From JABWBD01 sp040768665 (GTDB lineage Bacteria; Planctomycetota; Planctomycetia; Pirellulales; Thermoguttaceae), in contig JAXGMN010000021.1 in the NCBI GenBank assembly GCA_040768665.1, positions 62,001 through 126,000 on the forward strand: DNA of 64,000 nt. Direction: 5' to 3'. Shown in pieces: positions 17,951 to 26,812 of the stretch; the first letter of the stretch is position 1; each line of letters starts with the position of its first letter. The notes beneath the pieces were generated by a model. It ran no database searches and had not been told where the DNA came from. It saw only the letters and a list, made by a program, of their open reading frames with translations. The position numbers were made by a program, and so were the translations under genes.

Positions 17951-18847
17951 TCACTGCCCCAGAGCAAACCCAATCTCCTCCGGAGTTCCGATTGCCCCGG
18001 TTAGGTCGCGGAACATTTCTGAGGTTTGCCGGCCTGACCAGCAATGCGCTTTTTGGTCCTCGAACTTTTCTTCAGGCAACGTGGGACGGACTGGAAAGTA
18101 CTTCAGTGTTGCAGTTCCGTGCGTTACCGAAAATGGATGAAACCGAGTTAGATGCCGGGCGACTGGTTCGTTGTGCGCCATAAGCTCATGAATTGATGGA
18201 ATCGGCAGTCTTTGCCGCATCCATTGGGCCTTTAGATCGACGTCAACCATGTCCTCGAAGCTGACCCCCTCTACCGGCCCCACGTCGGTTCCAATTATGT
18301 ACGCGGGTAGCATGGTCCGCAAATCCTCATTCTGCTCCTGACGAGTCAAAGTGAGGTCAATGATTCTGAAAGGTGGCGCGATGAGCCAGGCGTGACCAAT
18401 GTTCGCCTTGCTCCCTTGCGGCATGAATTCAGCCCAGTACCGTATCTTTCGAGTTGGCGCGTCTGGCAAGACCGCCGTAAGAGAGCCCGTTTGGACGACA
18501 TTCCAAAAGCCATAACGCTCCAGTATCTTGCATGCCGACAAGCATGCATCCAGGCAAGCGCCAAGCCGTCCGTCCCGCACAAGTTCTTTGAACAGGTAAT
18601 CGACGATCTTCGGAATTGTCTGTCGAGCTCGTGCTTCATACTCCAGAGAATATCTGCGTTTGAGCACAAACTCTTCGTAGTCCCAAAGCAGTTCTGGGTT
18701 CCGTCGCTCTTCGCCCAAGAAGCCTGGGTCGTTGTAAAACTCCAGTTTGGCAGTATCGAGACCGAGCGCAGCGAATTTCTGTTCGAGCTGTTCGATTTCC
18801 ACCATTTGCACGTCCTCGCCAGCCAAATGAGGGAAGTCAGTCGCCAT
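17951..18847 (-). CDS. Hypothetical protein with transglutaminase/papain-like motif pattern
   Basis: The start is uncertain: ATG 18847 is used; TTG 18871 would add eight residues and overlap an upstream stop. The ~298-residue soluble protein is not one I recognise. A run ACLDACLSACKILERYGFWN is followed ~45 residues later by NIGHAWLIAPPFRIIDLTL. That Cys ... HAW ... D order is what transglutaminase-like and some papain-fold proteins show, so a thiol enzyme is possible, but the fold is not proven. It has no signal peptide. It is the leftmost gene of the decayed accessory region and lies upstream of no obvious partner. Confidence 0.5.
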   Translation of the reverse strand: MATDFPHLAGEDVQMVEIEQLEQKFAALGLDTAKLEFYNDPGFLGEERRNPELLWDYEEFVLKRRYSLEYEARARQTIPKIVDYLFKELVRDGRLGACLDACLSACKILERYGFWNVVQTGSLTAVLPDAPTRKIRYWAEFMPQGSKANIGHAWLIAPPFRIIDLTLTRQEQNEDLRTMLPAYIIGTDVGPVEGVSFEDMVDVDLKAQWMRQRLPIPSIHELMAHNEPVARHLTRFHPFSVTHGTATLKYFPVRPTLPEEKFEDQKAHCWSGRQTSEMFRDLTGAIGTPEEIGFALGQ

Positions 18848-18867
18848 TCTCGTCGGGCCAGATTCGG

Positions 18868-19070
18868 TCAAACGTCAGTCTGGAACATCGCCTGCTTGTT
18901 GCCGGCTTGCCCCACCTGGATCTTGTTCCATTTCGCGTCGCAGTCCCTGATCTCGTCATCACTCACCGGGGCAAATCGATTCAGCGAATTCCTTGCCCTG
19001 CTCCTGTAGCCCGCGGCATATGATCGCGGAACTTCTGGATTTCCTTGAGAATTTCCATTATGAACTCCAT
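18868..19070 (-). pseudogene. Possible frameshifted small gene
   Basis: From ATG 19070 a frame reads MEFIMEILKEIQKFRDHMPR then ATGAGQGIR and stops. A second frame continues as NSLNRFAPVSDDEIRDCDAK and ends at 18868, touching the next gene. The second part has a protein-like composition. It may be a small gene broken by a frameshift and reduced to ~66 codons; I cannot name a family. Confidence 0.25.
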
Positions 19071-19200
19071 GCCGCATTCTACCCGATGGGTCCCCCGTGG
19101 GCGACCGGGCTTTGCGTGCCCTTTCGGCAAGCGTGCATGAAAGATTCGGAGGCATCGGGTAGAGTTGGCTGTCAGAGCAGGATTCTGTGGAGGACAGCCG

Positions 19201-19608
19201 ATGAGCACCAGGAAGAGAGACGGGCTTCCGACGCAATTGGAGGGCGTGAGGCGGCGGTTCGAACGTTGGCGTCAGACGCGTCCGGTACGCTCGCGGATTC
19301 CGGATTCGCTCTGGAGGCTGGCGGTGAAGATGGCTCGGATTCATGGGATTCACCAGACCAGCAAGACGCTGCGAGTGAATTACTACGCACTCAAGAGACG
19401 CCTTGAGGAACAATCGCCCCCATCCCTCGCCGGTCCCGGCAACGGTGTTGGGGCGGCATTCGTGGAATTGGTTCCTCCCGCGTCGATCGGCCTGGGCGAA
19501 TGCGTCCTGCAGTGGGAAGATGCTGGCGGGGCCAAGATGCGAGTTCACCTGAAGGGAGTCGCGGCGCCTGACCTGATCGGGCTGAGCCGGAGCTTCTGGG
19601 AAAGATGA
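19201..19608 (+). CDS. tnpA: IS66 accessory protein TnpA
   Basis: A 135-residue protein from ATG 19201. The N-terminal half is basic (RRRFERWRQTRPVRSRIPDS) and contains a helix-turn-helix-like segment (LWRLAVKMARIHGIHQTSKT then LRVNYYALKRRL), as expected of the DNA-binding IS66 orf1 product. The C-terminal half has FVELVPPASIGLGECVLQWE, matching the conserved end of planctomycete IS66 TnpA proteins. It is needed with TnpB and TnpC for IS66 transposition. Confidence 0.8.
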   Translation: MSTRKRDGLPTQLEGVRRRFERWRQTRPVRSRIPDSLWRLAVKMARIHGIHQTSKTLRVNYYALKRRLEEQSPPSLAGPGNGVGAAFVELVPPASIGLGECVLQWEDAGGAKMRVHLKGVAAPDLIGLSRSFWER

Positions 19609-19611
19609 GCC

Positions 19612-19974
19612 GTGATCCAGATCACACCTCAGATGCGCGTCCTGGTAGCGATTGAGCCCGCGGATTTCCGCCGAGGAATCGATGGTTTGGCTCGCCTCTG
19701 CAAACAGACGCTCCAGCAGGATCCGTTCTGCGGCTGGATGTTTGTGTTCCGCAACCGCAAAGCCACGGCGGTCAAGATCCTTGTCTATGACGGGCAAGGG
19801 TTCTGGTTATGCCACAAGCGGCTGTCCAGCGGGCGTTTTCGCTGGTGGCCAAGCGACGCCAGCCAGCCGGCTCAGACGCTGGCAGCGCACCAACTGCAGG
19901 TCCTGCTGGCCGCCGGGAACCCCACGGCAGACCAAGCGGCGCCCGTGTGGCGATCGGTGAGTCCGGGAATCTGA
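19612..19974 (+). CDS. tnpB: IS66 accessory protein TnpB
   Basis: A 120-residue protein starting at GTG 19612, three bases after tnpA. It carries the classic IS66 Orf2 sequence: VLVAIEPADFRRGIDGLARL, then CGWMFVFRNRKATAVKILVY and DGQGFWLCHKRLSSGRFRWW. No signal or membrane segment. It belongs to the same transcription unit as tnpA. Confidence 0.92.
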   Translation: MIQITPQMRVLVAIEPADFRRGIDGLARLCKQTLQQDPFCGWMFVFRNRKATAVKILVYDGQGFWLCHKRLSSGRFRWWPSDASQPAQTLAAHQLQVLLAAGNPTADQAAPVWRSVSPGI

Positions 19975-20031
19975 AAAAAACGCCCGGCGTGCCTCTTGCG
20001 TTCCACGCCCGCTCGTGCTACAGTACGGGCC

Positions 20032-20925
20032 ATGAGCGCAGTCCTCAAGTACCGTGGTCGCGTGGTGACGGATGCCGAAGTGGCGTTCATCCGGCAGCTC
20101 ATCGCCGCGCATCCGTCGCTGAGCCGGCGGGCCTTATCCCAGAAGCTTTGTGAGGCTTGGAACTGGGTTCAAGCCAACGGCCAACCGCGTGACATGCTGT
20201 GCCGGAGCTTGATGTTGGCTTTGCATCGTGCGGGCCACATCGAGTTGCCCGCCAAGCAGCATGCTCCTCCCAATCCTCTGGCGATCCGATCCCGGCCGCC
20301 CGCGGCCAACGTCGATCGGACACCGCTGGAGCGCTCGCTCCGCACGATCGGTCCGCTGGTTTTCCAGCAGGTTCGACGGACCGGCCAGGAGCGGTTGTTC
20401 AACAGCTTGATCGAAGAGTACCACTATCTGGGTTACACGCAGCCGGTGGGCGAACAGTTGAAGTACCTGGTGTTTGCCGCGGGCCGGCCGGTTGCCTGCC
20501 TGGCCTGGTCTTCGCCGCCGCGTCACCTGGGCTGTCGGGATCGCTTTCTCGGCTGGTCGGCCGAGGTCCGCCGAAGGAACCTCCAGGGCATCGCCTACAA
20601 CCCCCGCTTCCTCATTCTGCCGTGGGTTCGGGTTCCTCATCTGGCCTCGCATATCCTCGGCCGTATGGCAAAGCGACTGCCGCAGGACTGGGAACAAGTG
20701 TATGGACATCCGGTCTACTTTTTGGAGACCTTCATCGATCCGACGCGATTCCGGGGCACGTGCTACCGGGCGGCGAACTGGATCTCGTTGGGCTACACGA
20801 CGGGGCGGGGCAAGGCGGACCAGACACATCGGCCCAACCGACCGATCAAGGAAGTGCTGGGCTATCCGCTGTGCCGGCAGTTTCGCCAGTGGTTGTGTCA
20901 AGAGCCTTCGAGGGACCGCTCGTGA
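20032..20925 (+). CDS. DruA/DUF4338 protein carried inside the IS66 element
   Basis: A 297-residue protein starting at ATG 20032. After an N-terminal helical region (VVTDAEVAFIRQLIAAHPSL, SRRALSQKLCEAW) it has the full DUF4338 core: LIEEYHYLGYTQPVGEQLKY, AGRPVACLAWSSPPRHLGCR, RFLGWSAEVRRRNLQGIAYN, PRFLILPWVRVPHLASHILG, and FLETFIDPTRFRGTCYRAAN then WISLGYTTGRGK. This is the family of DruA from the Druantia anti-phage system, and homologues also occur in mobile elements. Its position between tnpB and tnpC, in the same direction, makes it IS cargo or an extra transposition factor; no other Druantia genes are present. Confidence 0.85.
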   Translation: MSAVLKYRGRVVTDAEVAFIRQLIAAHPSLSRRALSQKLCEAWNWVQANGQPRDMLCRSLMLALHRAGHIELPAKQHAPPNPLAIRSRPPAANVDRTPLERSLRTIGPLVFQQVRRTGQERLFNSLIEEYHYLGYTQPVGEQLKYLVFAAGRPVACLAWSSPPRHLGCRDRFLGWSAEVRRRNLQGIAYNPRFLILPWVRVPHLASHILGRMAKRLPQDWEQVYGHPVYFLETFIDPTRFRGTCYRAANWISLGYTTGRGKADQTHRPNRPIKEVLGYPLCRQFRQWLCQEPSRDRS

Positions 20926-21085
20926 GCACTTTTCCCATGGGCAGGAAGAGCTCCCGGAGCTTACCGATGGCGCCAGAACCGGCCGATCCAACGGCGAGGA
21001 CGGTCCAGAGCGAGGCGCAGAGCTGAAATGCCCGATGCCGATGAGTGAAACACTGTCACGCAAGCAAGCTACCTAACCAAGTGAC

Positions 21086-22825
21086 GTGAAGTCGAATCCG
21101 GAAGTCATCGAGTTGGATGAAGCGGATCTGGAGTCCAAGCTGGACCAGATCGAAGCCGCCTTGGGCGCGGAGATGGCCGAGCCTTTTCGTCTGCTGCTGG
21201 GCTGGTACGCCTGCCTGTTGGGACTGCTCCGCGAGAAGAAGCTCAGTATCCGTCGGCTCCAGAAGATGCTGTTTGGAGCTTCGACGGAACGGACATCGAG
21301 CGTTCTATCCTCCGTTGGATCTTCCAGCCCAGGCGAGGACACTTCGAGCGGGAATGCAGAAGACCCATCCGCCTGCCCTGGGGAAACTCCGTCGACGACC
21401 GAGAACCCAGGCCGCGGCAGCGACTGCTCGCGTGAGGAGAGTGCTGGGCGCCGCCGCCGGCCAGGCCATGGCCGAATTCCCGCGAGCGCTTACACGGGCT
21501 GCGCGCAAGTGGTGGTGACCCACGAATCGCTGCATCCGGGCGACGGCTGTCCGCTTTGCATCCACGGAACGGTGTACCGTCAGCCGCGTTGGTCGCCGGT
21601 GGTGCGTTTGAAAGGCCAGGCTCCGGTGACCGGCAAAGTCTTTCAGCTTGAGCGGCTACGGTGCGGCGATTGTGGCGAGGTCTTCACAGCCGAGTTGCCC
21701 GAGGAAGCAGGGACCCAGAAGTGTGATCCGAGCGTGGCGGCGGTCGTCGCGACGCTGCGTTATGGGGAAGGGATGCCTGGCAATCGCCTGCAACGGTTCC
21801 AGCAGGCGGCGGGCGTTCCTTTGCCTGCGTCCGATCAGTGGGAACTGGTTCGGGATGCCGCGGAGCAGGGCCCGCGAGTTGCCTATGAGCATCTGTTCGC
21901 CCTGGCGGCGCAGGGCGACCTCGTGCACAACGACGACACCGGCATGCGCGTGTTGGAACTGACGGAGAAGATCAAACGCCAAGAGCCTCTATTGGAAGAG
22001 GATCCCAAGCGGCGAGGTGTTTTCACCACGGGCATTGTGTCCGTGGCGGAAGGGCGGCCCGACATTATCCTGTTCTTTACCGGTCCGCATCATGCGGGAG
22101 AAAACCTCCGCTCGCTTCTGGAATCGCGATTGCAGGAGTTGCCGCCGCCAATGCAAATGTGCGACGCCTTGAGTCGCAACATGCCCAAAGATCTGCGCGT
22201 ACTGCTGGGCAACTGCTTGGTCCATGGGCGTCGGAACTTCGTCGACGTGGTCGAGTACTTTCCGGCCGAGGTCCGGTACGTGCTGGAGTGCTTGAAGAAG
22301 GTTTACAAGACCGATGCCGAGGCCAAGAAGCAACAACTGTCGGCCGACGAGCGACTGAGGTTGCATCAACAACAAAGCGGTCCCGTGATGGAACAACTGC
22401 AGGGCTGGCTGAAGGCGCAGTTGGACGAAAAGCGAGTCGAGCCGAATTCCTCCTTGGGAGGAGCGATCTCCTACATGGTGAACCACTGGAAGGCATTGAC
22501 GCTCTTCCTGCGCGTGCCCGGCGCCCCGTTGGACAACAACGTGTGCGAACGGGCTTTGAAGATGGCCATTCGGCACCGGAAGAATTCGCTGTTCTACAAG
22601 ACACAGCGAGGTGCCGATGTGGGCGATCTCTACATGAGCCTCATTCATACCTGTTACTCGTCGGGCGCCTCGCCGGTCGACTACCTGACCGAGTTGCAAC
22701 GGAATCATCAGCGCGTGCGGACTGCTCCCGGCAACTGGATGCCCTGGAACTACCGGGAGCAATTGGTCGCGACGGAATCCGAGCCGGACCGAGGCCGCAG
22801 CCCGCCCCACTGTCGCACCGGCTGA
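21086..22825 (+). CDS. tnpC: IS66 family transposase
   Basis: A 579-residue DDE transposase starting at GTG 21086. The N-terminus has the leucine-rich helix and the LSIRRLQKMLFGASTERT segment; a zinc-binding domain follows (CPLCIHG, RCGDCGEVF). The catalytic core shows D in VHNDDTGMRVLEL (near 21930), D in MCDALSRNMP (near 22160) and E in LDNNVCERALKMAIRHRKNS (near 22540). It is full length, with the IS66 C-terminal tail DYLTELQRNH. A ~160-base gap separates it from the DUF4338 gene. Confidence 0.93.
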   Translation: MKSNPEVIELDEADLESKLDQIEAALGAEMAEPFRLLLGWYACLLGLLREKKLSIRRLQKMLFGASTERTSSVLSSVGSSSPGEDTSSGNAEDPSACPGETPSTTENPGRGSDCSREESAGRRRRPGHGRIPASAYTGCAQVVVTHESLHPGDGCPLCIHGTVYRQPRWSPVVRLKGQAPVTGKVFQLERLRCGDCGEVFTAELPEEAGTQKCDPSVAAVVATLRYGEGMPGNRLQRFQQAAGVPLPASDQWELVRDAAEQGPRVAYEHLFALAAQGDLVHNDDTGMRVLELTEKIKRQEPLLEEDPKRRGVFTTGIVSVAEGRPDIILFFTGPHHAGENLRSLLESRLQELPPPMQMCDALSRNMPKDLRVLLGNCLVHGRRNFVDVVEYFPAEVRYVLECLKKVYKTDAEAKKQQLSADERLRLHQQQSGPVMEQLQGWLKAQLDEKRVEPNSSLGGAISYMVNHWKALTLFLRVPGAPLDNNVCERALKMAIRHRKNSLFYKTQRGADVGDLYMSLIHTCYSSGASPVDYLTELQRNHQRVRTAPGNWMPWNYREQLVATESEPDRGRSPPHCRTG

Positions 22826-23059
22826 CGGGAGTTGTCCCTGCGACGATCGGCTGGCACCGCGGACGGCGTGCCGAGAACGGCGGTCCTGGCCCGGCGAGGG
22901 CGGCCGTGCGCGCCACGCCGCGCGCATTTCAGCGGCTGCACCGTCGCCGTTGACCGCTGCAGGCACAGCCGACGCCGATCCCCTACCGTACCCGGCCCCC
23001 GCGCCTCACTCACCGCGACCCCTCGCTGCCCGCCAATTCCGGCCCACCGAGGTTTTGCA

Positions 23060-23301
23060 CGCTCGCCGACAGTACACGCCTCCCACAGGCTCACACCAGA
23101 CGGCACGAACGGCGTCGCCGTTTCCGCGATCACAACCCCGTCCCATCCAGGCCGCTGAACCCCTTCGCCTGCCGGGAGATCCACGCGTTGCAATCCCTTC
23201 CCGGTCGCATGCACCAGACGGCGGACGAGACCCGGAAGCATCGACCGAGCGTCCAGCGTGCCGGCCCACACTTCTATGTTTGTTGCACGGACGATTCGCA
23301 T
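23060..23301 (-). pseudogene. N-terminal remnant of a large gene next to the IS66 element
   Basis: From ATG 23301 the frame reads MRIVRATNIEVWAGTLDARS, LPGLVRRLVHATGKGLQRVD, LPAGEGVQRPGWDGVVIAE, and VPSGVSLWE, then loses protein-like character toward the IS66 right border. I recognise this as the start of large proteins of mostly unknown function, often found in defence islands. About 75 codons remain. The rest of the gene is not seen on either side of the IS, so a deletion accompanied or followed the insertion. Confidence 0.4.
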
Positions 23302-23393
23302 CGTTATATTCCTTCAGAGCAGGAAGAATCATCTGCCGCGAGAAGCCTGCGGCAAGATGGGCGTATGAGCGCATCTGGCCCGGACGCGGGAGA

Positions 23394-23576
23394 CTACCAG
23401 AACGCCGACGCAAGGAAACCGATCACATAAGGCGAAACAGAGCCATGCCGAGTCGACGCCCTGCAAAGCCCATGCCAATAAAATAAACCGAGAATAGCCG
23501 CGAACATGAGTTGGATGGCGAAGATGAGGAGGCTTTCGTGTGCTACCGTCTGTAGTTCCAGCACGGAAACCGACAA
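23394..23576 (-). CDS. Small hydrophobic open frame, possibly a gene fragment
   Basis: A 60-codon frame with two hydrophobic stretches (SLLIFAIQLMFAAILGLFYW and PYVIGFLASAFW), suggesting membrane helices. It could be the N-terminal membrane part of a lost signalling protein or a small membrane protein. No family is recognised and the start is uncertain. Confidence 0.25.
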   Translation of the reverse strand: MSVSVLELQTVAHESLLIFAIQLMFAAILGLFYWHGLCRASTRHGSVSPYVIGFLASAFW

Positions 23577-23707
23577 TGGGACTGCCTTTTTGGCAGGAGC
23601 AGACTAATAGTTCGGATCGCGAGATCCAATGCACCGACAACCCTCGAAAACCGCGTGGCTGCGCGCGGTGGCGCACACCAAGGTCAGTTGAACGGACCTG
23701 CCAATCA

Positions 23708-23775
23708 GCGTCGGTTACATCGACTCGTCCGACACGCTGGAGAGGCGAACCAGCGTCCGTCGATGTGACCGAAGC
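23708..23775. repeat. Hairpin with GCGTCGGTTACATCGAC arms
   Basis: The left arm at 23708-23724 pairs with GTCGATGTGACCGAAGC at 23759-23775, with two mismatches. An inner stem ACGCTGG/CCAGCGT (23734-23740, 23750-23756) closes it. A related 15-base half (reverse strand GTCGGTCACATCGAC) occurs near 17867-17881. Confidence 0.5.
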
Positions 23776-23815
23776 GGGCAACATTCACCCGTCGCACGCG
23801 TCAGCCAGAGCGCAA

Positions 23816-24724
23816 TTACTGCGTCCCTTTTCGCTTCCGCCGAAGGACTTCGATAATCAGTTCGCCGAGTTGCTCCGGCGTCTTCGTGTTCAGATCAACG
23901 TAACTAACACTCGGACGCAGTCCGGGGACTTCTGTGTCATCGAAGCGGCAAGGGAGAATGTACCGGCCCTGCTGCTGCACCGCTCGCGACAGGGCCGATC
24001 GCCGCTCATGAGTTGGCCAAGCCTTCTTTGCATAGTGCTTCGATAGGAACATCACGCAGTAACGTCCTTCCATCCGGTAGATCACGTCGAGTTCCTCGCT
24101 CAAGTCTGTGCCCCACAAGTCGGCCTCCTTGAACGGAGCAAAGAACAATTCGATCCCACGTTCCCTGAGGAACTTCGCAACTTTTTCGACATAGGCGTGG
24201 TCTTCGCCGGCATATGAGAGGACAATCTCGAAGCGGAATTTGCGGTACGGTCCCCGGATCATTTGCTGCAGCAGGTCGCACGGAATGTCCCCATCTTTGA
24301 CTGCCCAATGTGTGCGGCCTCGCTCCCAGTCATCCAAACTGAGCAATGATGCGAATTCATCGATCAGGTCGCGATCGCAGTGCGATTCCTCCCGAAAATT
24401 GAACTGCACGAACCGTCCGGTCGTCCGGATATTCTCCAGATAACCGAAACGGACCACGTCCGCAGTGAGTCCGTCGACACCTCATTCGTACATAAGTAGC
24501 GCGGGCACCCCTTCCAGCGCCTTCAGCGTGAGCGGTTGCTTGGCCGAGATTCCGCTGGCCTCGCTGCCGCTGTATTCCTTGAATCGCTCAATCAGCATCG
24601 ACCACGGTTGCCCCGTGTCCCATGTTGAAGGATTTCCAGATACAAGCAAGTTGAACATTGTTGGGTCCTGCTGCCAGCCGTCGGCGAGAATCGGGTTCCG
24701 CCATACCTTATGTCCCGTGCACAT
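23816..24724 (-). pseudogene. TIR-domain protein gene interrupted by an in-frame TGA
   Basis: Read from ATG 24724, one frame encodes ~80 residues (KVWRNPILADGWQ, GKQPW-like middle, ending KALEGVPALLMYE), then a TGA at 24482-24484. The same frame continues at once with GVDGLTADVVRFGYLENIRT, then DWERGRTHWAVKDGDIPCDL and a TIR domain: FEIVLSYAGEDHAYVEKVAK, GIELFFAPFKEADLWG, YCVMFLSKHYAKKAWPTHER. The Glu in HERRSAL fits the TIR NADase catalytic residue. Both halves belong to one conserved architecture, so the TGA breaks a single gene. A shortened TIR protein could still be made from GTG 24457 (213 residues). TIR NADases act in bacterial anti-phage defence. Confidence 0.65.
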
Positions 24725-25059
24725 GTCGGCCGCGCGCGGGTGACGGGCCTTTCGCCGCAATCCTACCCGGTTTCGCTTCTCCGGAAGGCACAGTATACCG
24801 CGCACGGCTAGCGGTGACACCAGACCGACACGCAAGTCTTGAAGTTGGCGATTTCGCAACACTCCAATACCGCCGGTTTGCCAAGCGATGCTAGCGCGCG
24901 TCGGTCCGACACACCGACGCAGGTTTAGCTGAGTGGCGGAGGCACCCACGGAGCCTCCCCTGGCGAGAGGTGTGCGGCCTCGGGAATCGCCGGGGCTCGC
25001 ACGGGTCTCGCGACTGCCGTTGCAGCGAAAGCACAGTGACTTGGCTTCTCTGAAACCCA
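24725..25059. other. Intergenic stretch without recognisable gene
   Basis: These 335 bases between two broken defence-type genes show no convincing coding frame or hairpin. They may contain further decayed sequence. Confidence 0.4.
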
Positions 25060-26200
25060 TCATACAGCCTGCCGCGCAATCGGTCGTAACAGTCGAGCAG
25101 GAATCGCGCATTCCAAACGCCAAACGACGCTGATCGGTCGATTGCCCTCGTGGGAAATATAGGACAGCGGCCCCAGAAACGCGTACGGTGCCGCAAGCCC
25201 AGACGGAACACGCTTGTTCTCTCGCACAAAGAGTAGCGGCGTGTAGCCCACTTCCTTATGGCGAATGTACCGCTGCCCCGTGCTGGACTGAACCGAGGTC
25301 GTGCTCTGTGACTGCCAGTGCAAGAGATCCTGGGAGATCACGTAGTCTTCGTACATCGTGGTCGGAGAGTACGACTCTTCGGTCTTGTTCAGGGTAACGA
25401 AAAACGCGTCCACCTTGCTGGCTGCAAGATGGAGCACCCCCTCGCGGACGTCCGGGCGACTGGCCATCGTCCAGTGTCCGAGGCCGGCAAGGATCTCGTC
25501 GCGCGTGTACTCGGCATGGACCGCGAGCGGCCCTGCCCAGGGGCCAGGTGGTGGCAACGACCGCGTGTGTGTGGACGCAAGGCGATGCTCGAGGATCGAT
25601 CGAAGGTCCGCCAAAGCTCGGGGATTCCGATCGAGCCGCTGGGCAGCGTCGGCGAGCGCCAGCCCCGTCCCGCTTGGCCCCCAGAGCGTGATATGGAGCA
25701 TCGTCATGCGCCGGAAATCTGTCTCCGATATCGACCCGGTCGGCAGTAGCGAGTTCTTTGCGGAGCTGGACACCGAGGGCTGGGTCGATACGTGTGCCGG
25801 TCAAGAGGGCGGATCGGGCCAGCGGCGTATCGGGACGGTTCGGTTCCGAGGCGGCACGTTCGTGGAGCGCCAGCAGTCGCCGCAAAGGTTCGGCAATCGC
25901 CATGGACCCGGCAAGGCTGCTTCCGATTTCTTCCGACAGCGCGGCAATCAGCCGATTCGCCAGGCGGCGCTGACGTTCCCGCGAGTCGCCGTCGCGAGTC
26001 ATTGCCAGCAAGCTGACGAAGACGTTTTCGAGGTACTGCGCGATCGCCGAATGGCTCTCCTCCGGGTCCAATTCTGATGTCACCACAAGCGCCGGGTCGG
26101 CGATTCTCGCCAGAGCGCGCTGGAGTTGCTCGTTGACCAGGTGCTCGTAGAGGCCTGGTGGCAGTGGGCGATCAGGCTCGTTGTCGCGGGCGAGGGCCAT
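25060..26200 (-). pseudogene. Helicase with DUF3427, helicase core deleted
   Basis: From ATG 26200 the first frame gives the N-terminus of a superfamily-2 helicase of the PLD-DEAD-DUF3427 type: LPPGLYEHLVNEQLQRALAR, LANRLIAALSEEIGS, PDTPLARSALLTG, LRKELATADRVDI. Then the frame changes and the sequence jumps straight to the region before DUF3427 (MLHITLWGPSGTGLALADAA) and the DUF3427 domain itself (EYTRDEILAGLGHWT, YSPTTMYEDYVISQDLLHWQ, TGQRYIRHKEVGYTPLLFVR, PYAFLGPLSYISHEGNRPIS). The ~600-residue nuclease and ATPase part is absent. Such helicases are frequent in restriction/defence islands. The gene is dead. Confidence 0.6.
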
Positions 26201-26299
26201 GGGAGGCTGATCGTGAGTCTGACACAGTCGTTCCAGCCGCCGCATTGTAGCTGGCTATGGGCGCCCGCATCAAGGAGTGGACTGGAATTCCCCAACTCA

Positions 26300-26552
26300 A
26301 TTCATTCGACCAGCCCCGTGCTCAACAACCCCGACTGGCACGACTGCGGCGAAGGCCCATTCGACACCGCGGACGAGGCAGTCACCTTTCCGGAGACCGA
26401 GGTCGGCGCCGGCGGGGATCGTGGTCGATTCCGAAGGCCGCGCCGCGACCTACGGCGATGGACTCGGCGTGCGCTACCGCCCCACGAAGCGATCCGTCGG
26501 CCTGGATCCCTTCGGCTTTTCGCCCACGACACTGCTCGGCAGGGAGAGTTGA
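26300..26552 (+). pseudogene. Frameshifted fragment of a small gene
   Basis: Two adjacent frames each look protein-like. One reads NNPDWHDCGEGPFDTADEAV then TFPETEVGA; the other takes over with GIVVDSEGRAATYGDGLGVR, YRPTKRSVGLDPFGFSPTTL and stops at 26552. Joined, they look like the end of one conserved small protein with a frameshift near 26405. The family is not recognised. Confidence 0.3.
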
Positions 26553-26576
26553 TGGTTGATGGTTGATGGTTGATGG
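26549..26576. repeat. Four tandem TTGATGG heptamers
   Basis: Four perfect copies of TTGATGG, starting at the stop of the preceding fragment. The following ~235 bases up to the toxin gene show no gene. Confidence 0.9.
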
Positions 26577-26812
26577 TCAGCAGAGACAAGGCGACTGCTG
26601 AAGGTCGGCGTCGGAACGGTCCGCGGGGCTGGATGACGAGGAGCTCGGCTCGTTCGCGCCGGTGCCCGCACTGCGGAATACTCAAGCTGAGCAGGGGAGA
26701 AAGCGGGGAGCGGGGTGCAGGGAGCCAGAATAGGAAAACACGGATGGGGCCGCGAAAAGGCACAGAAGGCGAAAAACAAGAGGCAGGAGGCGCCGGCGAT
26801 CTCGGTGAGCGT

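Larger units (their letters stand above)
19201..22825 (+). mobile_element. IS66-type insertion sequence with a DruA/DUF4338 passenger gene
   Basis: Four rightward genes: an IS66 accessory orf1 (tnpA), tnpB, a DUF4338/DruA gene and the DDE transposase tnpC. The transposase has all three acidic residues and no frame is broken, so the element looks intact and recent. I could not locate its terminal inverted repeats or target duplication by eye; the true ends lie somewhere in 19.0-19.2 kb and 22.8-23.1 kb. It sits in the decayed defence-like region. Confidence 0.8.

Noticed and set aside
17737..18183. A 148-codon rightward frame after the HIT gene
   Set aside because: More than half overlaps the better-supported leftward gene at 17951-18847; no motif or ribosome-binding site is seen.
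19996..20925. Full Druantia system
   Set aside because: Only the DruA-type gene is present; none of the other Druantia genes, including the large helicase, is in the window.
22950..23486. A 178-codon rightward frame after the IS66 element
   Set aside because: It is antisense to the recognisable leftward remnant starting at 23301 and has an Arg/Pro-rich shadow composition.
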